DNA from: Tamarix chinensis
Taxonomy: Eukaryota; Streptophyta; Magnoliopsida; Caryophyllales; Tamaricaceae
Length of the DNA: 64,000 nucleotides
Assembly: GCA_030549775.1 (NCBI GenBank)
Contig: CM060175.1
Span: 43,651,415-43,715,414, forward strand
Direction: 5' to 3'
Shown here: positions 58,131-64,000 of the stretch, one piece after another
How the letters are laid out: the number at the start of each line of letters is the position of its first letter
Position numbering within the stretch: the first letter of the stretch is position 1
Position numbers and translations under genes: made by a program
The notes under the pieces: model-generated
Databases searched by the model: none
The model's input: only the letters and a program-made list of their open reading frames with translations
Told to the model about the DNA's origin: nothing

Positions 58131-59170
58131 TGTAAGGCAAAGCTCTTAGCCTTGAGTTTTCACACAATCAAACTCAAATTCCTATTAACTCGACTACAAA
58201 TTGAAAAGGACATCATAAGGTCGTATAAACCAAATTATTATCAAAATCTTACATAATAAAATAAAATCTAAATGAAATAAACCCAGATAAAATCATAATA
58301 AAATAAAATAAACTAATATAATATATTATACTCTTAGCTAGTGTTGCATGGAAACGAGGACACACACACACACATATATATATAGATATCCTAGATATTT
58401 ATCTTATATCTTTTTAGACTAAATAAAATATCTCCATAACCACCCACCAAATATCATAATAATATAAAACTTATTTAGATTGTAAAATATGACCACTCAT
58501 ATAATATAATTATACTTAAAACAAATAATTAACCATACAATGATGGGCCATGAGTCCATGACTCATTCTAGCAGGAGGTAACTTGAGTTTTGTACAATAG
58601 TGGGTTTTAATGAAAACAAAGAATAAAAAAACTGAAACCCTACACAATTAAAAGAGGCATCCAAGTCAAATCACTCCAACCATGGTTCAACATGAGCAAC
58701 AACCATAATTGCTTGCTACTACATCCATGTTTATGCTCGCGGGCACTACAACATCATCCACAATGCTCAAACTTGCTCTCTTTTTCCTCTTCCGCACTTG
58801 TTGCTTGCTAACTTGTTAGTGTTTATGCTCACTACACATCCAGCCTTGGTGCTCTACCACGATTCTTCTGCTCCTCTTCGCCCTTGAGGTTGGCTTCTGC
58901 TTCAATTGTGTTGGAAAATTCGATCCTAAAGAAAAATTTAGATGCAAAACATCTTGGGACAATTTGGGGAGTTTCTCTTTGTTTTTTTGTTTGTAAAACG
59001 TGTTGAGGACACAAAATGCAGCCTCCTACATGTTTCTGTGAAACACAACCCTTAAGCCTCCTCATCCTACGAGACCTGCAAAGGGAGGCATATTTGTGTG
59101 GACCTAAACCTCCTTTATTATTGTTTGGGCTCAAGCAACAAGCCTACAATAAAGAGGCACACAAACTGCA
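58131..59170 (-). mobile_element. 5' LTR of gag-only element, with internal insertion
   Basis: On the minus strand it starts TGCAGTTTGTGTGCC and ends TGCCTTACA. The outer parts, 59049-59170 and 58131-58330, match the left LTR at 48392-48729. The extra 58331-59048 (about 0.7 kb, with (CA)n(TA)n at 58360-58385) is absent from the left LTR and must be a later insertion or a lost part of the other copy. Confidence 0.65.
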
Positions 59171-59761
59171 TCAATAAGGGATTCCTTTTTTCTTGCCATA
59201 CTTCTCATGGTAACTTGTTAGCAATGGATTGGATGACTGTGATAAGAATATTAGGTTTTAGGCATTAAAATTGGATTTTGAGTAGAGGATTTGTCATTGT
59301 TGATGCAACCAACAATGAATAAAAGAAAATTTGTAAAAGGAAATTTGAACATTAATTTTCCAACCATTAAGAATGCTATATTGGTTGGATTATTTCATGA
59401 TCCCTAATTTAAGGATGTACAAGAACAAAATATTTCTTCTTTTTCTTGTCAGTTCCCAACATTTATCTAACCTAGTTAAGCTTAAAGACATTGATGCACC
59501 TCATTGTAGGGCTAGCTATGCCTTTGAAATATTGGAAGGGAGATTTAGGTCCAAATGTTTTGTAAGTCCCATTTGTAGATCCTGCCATAAACCCTAGATA
59601 GTCGCATTTAGGGATATTATTAAGATCACTATTGCCATTACTTCTTCCTCTTAGGACCTGTTGCTAGTCACAAAGATATTCAGGAAAAGGTATGTGAGAG
59701 TTGTGCGAGTATGATGGGGAGGAGGCTAAAGTCCCCTTGTGATTGGTTGAGAGGTAGGGCT

Positions 59762-59796
<35 letters not shown>

Positions 59797-59820
59797 TTCT
59801 AGGTAGCTAATAATCATAAA
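59171..59820. other. unassigned stretch with (GA)n
   Basis: A (GA)n microsatellite lies at 59765-59793. A short plus frame (59373-59597) shows no recognisable domain. Confidence 0.5.
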
Positions 59821-59829
59821 GATTGTTTA

Positions 59830-60760
59830 TTCCCAAGAGACCGTTGAATAACAGCCCTTATTGATCGTTTCAAGGTCACTTTAAGTGATAGGATAACAGA
59901 CCTCTGGATCCTGATGGAAAGTGTCAAGGTCATTGATCATTGAAATGGTTATTCACAAGTTCAACTCCACACAAACTGATTATGAGTACATACTAATGGA
60001 AAAGCCTTGTGTGATCTTCTAGAACTTTTATGATACAAATAGACACCCAATTTTTGAGTCTCAAAAGTATCCACCAATTCTATTACAATTTGAGTTCAGA
60101 TATGAAGTATTGATTTTCTAATTCAAGAATTTTAACAAAACCTATCAAATTAGTAATCTTATAGATAAATTCATCAGAGTTGATGAAAGGACCATAGATG
60201 TATCTACGGGAAATCCACCATACTTTAAGAGCAAGCTCACCTCCACAAGGTGTTATTACCAAAAATTTTACTCTTCAATATTTAATAGGTGGGTACTCAT
60301 TCTATATGCTTTTACTAAGACACTTTTGGTCACCAAAACACCATAGTGACCCTGGACTAAGAGTCCCAAGGTTTTGAAACATAGAGCTATAAAGGAAGCT
60401 GCCATGTAAGCCACTTCTAACCAATTGCCTTGTCATCTCTATCTCTAAAGAAGCCTAAGAAATCAACATACATCACATGGATGATTATTTAGAATCAAAC
60501 CTATAAATCAAGCCAAAAATCTCACTTTTCTCTCTCCTCCTTTTGGTTTTTCCACTTTAAGAAGAACAAAGTTACAACTCCTTCCTATTCTGCCTCTAAG
60601 AATGCCTTGATGCTGAGCCAATATTGGCTTCTACAGGAATTTGTTAAGGGAGCTTTGCAACTAGGTCGATCTCCTTCTCCAAGCATAAGAATAAATAGGA
60701 ATAAAATTGGAACGGGAATTGTGTTTAGTGGCAAATACTGACTTCCCTATCCTTTTCATC
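59830..60760 (+). pseudogene. decayed coding remnant of unknown origin
   Basis: Long runs read in a single frame with few stops: HPIFESQKYPPILLQFEFRY, KTYQISNLIDKFIRVDERT, STGNPPYFKSKLTSTRCYYQ, KFYSSIFNRWVLILYAF, and further on NALMLSQYWLLQEFVKGALQ and RSPSPSIRINRNKIGTG. The composition looks coding and not random AT DNA. I do not recognise the family. A retroelement or integrated pararetrovirus protein is possible; so is an old host pseudogene. Confidence 0.45.
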
Positions 60761-61426
60761 AATGGTGTAAACAACCTTATTTGTCATTTGCTTTCAATAT
60801 CTTTGGGATTCCGTTGATTATTCAGAAAAAACCCTTTTACAACTGGGTTTGATAGTTCTACTATGTTTATTTAATTTCTTTCAATTATGAAAATAAACGT
60901 AGTCCTTTAATCCGTAGTCTAGAATGATCCTTCATTTATCACTTGCTATAACAATTGAGAAATAGTTAGCATTGAATGTCAACTTCGGTATACCAATTCT
61001 ATAGTGCATTTTAGATTATATTTCAAATAGTATGAACTAAGTAGCATCATTATAACTAGTGCTACTAAATTTATTCAGTCTCATTATGCAATTTCTCACA
61101 TAGCTTGGTTTTCCATCATGCACTGTTATCATTCAAAATCACATCAACCTTGTGGCATTCATCGGTTGGTTTGTTTAAGAGCGTGCAATTCCGTATTTGC
61201 CTAATCAACTTTAACGAGGTTAATTAGCATATTGGATGGCAAAAGCTGGAGCCTCATGAAGAGGAAATACATGACTGAATTGGCATATAACCATCTCATA
61301 TGATGTGTTTGATGTCTCTTCCCCTCTCTATTTTATTTTAACAATTCTACTTCATGGTTCCATTGTATGCACTCACATTAGAAAAAAACCGAAATTTAAA
61401 AATAAAAAAAAAGATTAACTACTAAC

Positions 61427-61486
61427 CTTTTCTGCCGCAACTAAAGTAACTCGGTGCTCCAAATTAGCAACTGCTAAATGTCCACC
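61427..61486 (-). CDS. gene 2, internal exon (unrecognised host protein)
   Basis: On the minus strand the acceptor CAATTCTTCAG precedes 60 bases, exactly 20 codons (GGHLAVANLEHRVTLVAAEK), followed by the donor GTTAGT. Phase is zero at both ends. The next in-phase exon found downstream is 47963-48031, giving a 13.4-kb intron. The gene 1 exon at 28910-28964 is also phase-compatible, so alternative 3' ends or one larger gene cannot be excluded. Upstream exons were not found. Confidence 0.65.
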
Positions 61487-63270
61487 CTGAAGAATTGAAA
61501 CCAGATGCAATAAGATTTCAAAAGATCAGAAAATGGAGGAAATATAAGGCAATATAGATGCAGTCGATGTATAAAAGAAAATATTGTGGGTTTCACTTAT
61601 AGCACATTTCTTAACATGTTTTACCCTGATTTCTTTTAAGACAATCCTTGAAGTCCTCATCACAAGAAATAACTTATGCTTTCAAGTTAAGTTCATGCAG
61701 GTGCGTACACCAACCACTGTTTTTATGTAGGACTATTATATAGATTTTTTTTAGTACTATAAAGATTTCTTTGAGCAAGAGGATTCTTAGTCAACTATGT
61801 TTCCAAAGGAAACTTAAGCATTGATATTTTCTACCCAAAAAAAAATCTTATCTAGATAATTTTTCTTCTGTATTATAAATAAAAGAATATGCATTCATTT
61901 CTAGTATCCATTAAATTACAATCATCAATAAAACTAAAAGATTTCCAACCACCAATAAAATTAGACACTTTTATTTGCCTCATTCAATAGCTTATGTTTC
62001 TTATTACTCCATCCAAATTACAACATATCTCATTTTAGCAATTTGCACATTTTTTTTATGAACTAATTAAAATAACCTAAAAATACCACTGACAAGAACT
62101 AATTGAAAATCACTGAATTCAATGAATAGATAATGAAAGAAAAAAAGTGAGGGTATATGATGCATATACCAATACAAATTGAGTCAAATTAGGAAGGTGG
62201 CTATCAATGGGGGATAACTGAATAAGAAAACAGAGAAGAGGGTGAAGAAAATGGGTTAGATATGATCTTTGGTACCTCCTTGGATCATATACTAACAAAA
62301 ACCACCTAAGGTTTCAACACTTGGGATAAATCTTGTGAGATTTTAGGATTCAAACTTCAAACTCATGCACTAGAATTGAAGGTGACTGATTTCTGCTAAG
62401 AGATATAAGATAGCCAAATTCTAAGTTTTTCTTTTTTCATTCACGTGTGAGCCCAAAACTTATAGGAGAGTGTTGGGTCTCATTTAGTTGTAATACAACT
62501 CAACAAAAAAGAGACTGGTTTGGTTAACTAATTAAACTAGTTAGTTGTCAAAGAGACTAACTTTAACTAGTTTAATTCTAACCAAAACTAAAGTTGACTT
62601 TGTACTAGCTGAAACAGAGAAATCAGAATTGTTTAGGACCTTCCGAATGTCTTACATCTGACTTGGGAGGCTCCTTACAAGTTGATAAGCTAAGCTAAGC
62701 TAAAAACATCATTAAAAGTAAAAAGTAAAAGTAGCTTTTATGCTAAAGACTAAAAACATTATTAAAAGCATAAAGCAGAAAGCAACTTTTCTGCTGCAAG
62801 CCTAAAGTTCCATTATAGCCTGAGCATAGGTTTCTTCCAAAAAAGGTCTACCCCCTCTAATGCTTGTAGCTGTTGCTGCTGCTAGTGCCCACATCTGCCC
62901 AGAAAGGTGCAGTTGGGGCTGCTATTGTCGGACTTGAACTGTAGCCTATCCTTGGCTGGGTAGTGAGCCATTTAAGCCAAAAAAATTGAGCCACTAAGGT
63001 GCAAAAAGGTGGTGGCTGGATTGGAGTTTTGCATGGCTTTCATGGCTTGGGGTTTAGTTAAACTAATTAGTCCAAGTGAGGAGGTTTTTATGTACCCCTA
63101 ACTTAGAGAAATTAACAACTAAATTAATATCCTGGATAATGGATGCTCCTACATCAGTATAAGCAAAAGGTGGAATTTGAATTTATTTTTAAATGACTTC
63201 TTTTTTATACAAATATTTCCACCTAAAGTGACTTCTAAAAAGGATGGAGTATTAAATATGTGTATGTGTA

Positions 63271-63301
<31 letters not shown>

Positions 63302-63710
63302 ATCTATGCAATGAGAAAAATTAAAATTCTCATAGTTTTTTTCTTTGTCAAAATTCTTTTAATTTTATAGGTGATTGTAAATTAGCATATACTAAAATAC
63401 TTATAAATGCACTATATAAATAAACTTATAATATAAAATATAAATCATTTCATATAGTTAATTATTTTGTGTAGGTGTGTCAAATAATGCAATGGCATCA
63501 TAAGAATTAAACACTTAATTAGTAATATGGGAAAATATGCATAATCATTAGCAAAGTCTAAGCTTGGATTTAAAATATGATACTTTGGTGTGTTCATGCA
63601 CACCTAAAATTAGGCTCTATCAAATTAATTTGAGTCTTTGTGGACCTAAAGCCTAAAAATATCCAGCTGTAGTGGAATTCAGGTGATGCAGATGTAAGAA
63701 ATTCAAAGTA
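61487..63710. other. unassigned region, probably intron of gene 2
   Basis: It holds an imperfect ~50-base tandem pair at 62701-62803 (TAAAAACAT...TTAAAAG repeated), a (GA)n at 63275-63300 and TGTTGGGTCTCATTTAG at 62471, which resembles a copia LTR start but without a second end. No exon could be supported. Confidence 0.5.
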
Positions 63711-64000
63711 ATTTTTTTTTTTTGAAAAGTAATTGTGTAGTGATTATATATCAAATCAAAAGAGTTTTGTACACAAGATTAACTCATTCTAGTATATCCA
63801 CAAGGATAACAAGATCTCTATATGATTTACAATAATAAAAACACTTAATCTGCAAAGTCGTCTCTTCAATTATCTCTTGCAAGAGCTAGGATGGTTGTCT
63901 AGAGGACCGCTGAAATATTCTCTTATTATGCATAGTCCATATCTTATACAAAGAAGCTGCTGCCAAAGCTCGAAAGAAGTGATTCCTTTGATGAACAATT
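63711..64000 (-). pseudogene. 3' end of another LINE (zf-RVT tail), runs off the window
   Basis: Thirteen T at about 63711-63723 form a minus-strand poly(A). Beyond a 3' untranslated stretch the minus strand reads NHFFRALAAASLYKIWTMHN and KRIFQRSSRQPS, the region after the zf-RVT domain, as in the LINE at 41.3-41.6 kb. The rest of the element lies outside. Confidence 0.75.

Noticed and set aside
62471..63100. Possible copia solo LTR starting TGTTGGGTCTC
   Set aside because: No matching CA end with a 5-bp duplication could be located.
1..64000. CRISPR arrays, tRNA or rRNA genes, bacterial promoters or operons
   Set aside because: None seen. Repeats are microsatellites, minisatellites or transposon parts, and gene pieces have spliceosomal introns.

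Overview
The window looks like nuclear DNA of a flowering plant. It is AT-rich, has widely spaced intron-split gene pieces, many microsatellites, and layered retrotransposons of plant type: Ty3/gypsy with a tRNA-Met-type primer site, Ty1/copia, and L1-type LINEs with a plant ORF1 (DUF4283 plus CCHC knuckle) and a zf-RVT tail. I cannot name the species. No rRNA, tRNA, CRISPR array or bacterial-style operon was seen. All boundaries and alignments were read by eye.

0-22.5 kb is Ty3/gypsy territory. An LTR fragment (-) at 1.4-3.9 kb is followed by a (+) copy (LTR 3.9-6.95 kb, primer site, gag, pol) that runs into a (-) copy of the same family (pol, gag, primer site, LTR to 15.95 kb). The two copies meet tail to tail inside integrase near 11.6 kb. 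Beyond lie LTR-like blocks, an array of ACCAAATTACCCTT-like units (17.1-18.1 kb), and a 2.1-kb palindromic unit (18251-20373) that starts TG, ends CA and is flanked by a perfect 5-bp duplication.

24-25.5 kb holds a fold-back element with periodic arms. 26-29 kb holds the 3' exons of a host gene (gene 1, minus strand), read from splice signals and matching phases; I do not recognise the protein.

31.9-47.4 kb is one old copia element (+) in pieces: LTR and primer site, gag, pre-integrase, integrase tail, RNase H, second LTR. It is swollen by a small palindromic MITE, a hAT-like MITE with an odd core, three copies of a ~260-bp repeat, a 700-bp AT block, and a ~790-bp solo LTR (TSD GATTG) that itself contains a full-length 5.36-kb LINE (TSD TAATCTAGCTTAAT). 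The LINE has an intact ORF1 (551 aa) and an ORF2 broken by a 23-bp tandem duplication and a changed FADD motif.

48-61.4 kb appears to be a single 13.4-kb intron of a second host gene (gene 2, minus strand: terminal exon 47963-48031, upstream exon 61427-61486). The intron carries a gag-only LTR element, inside it a decayed LINE, and inside the LINE tail a complete but dead copia element (49159-54074, TSD ATAAT). Another LINE 3' end (-) enters at 63.7 kb and runs off the window. The only non-transposon genes supported are genes 1 and 2; everything else is mobile DNA in several age layers.
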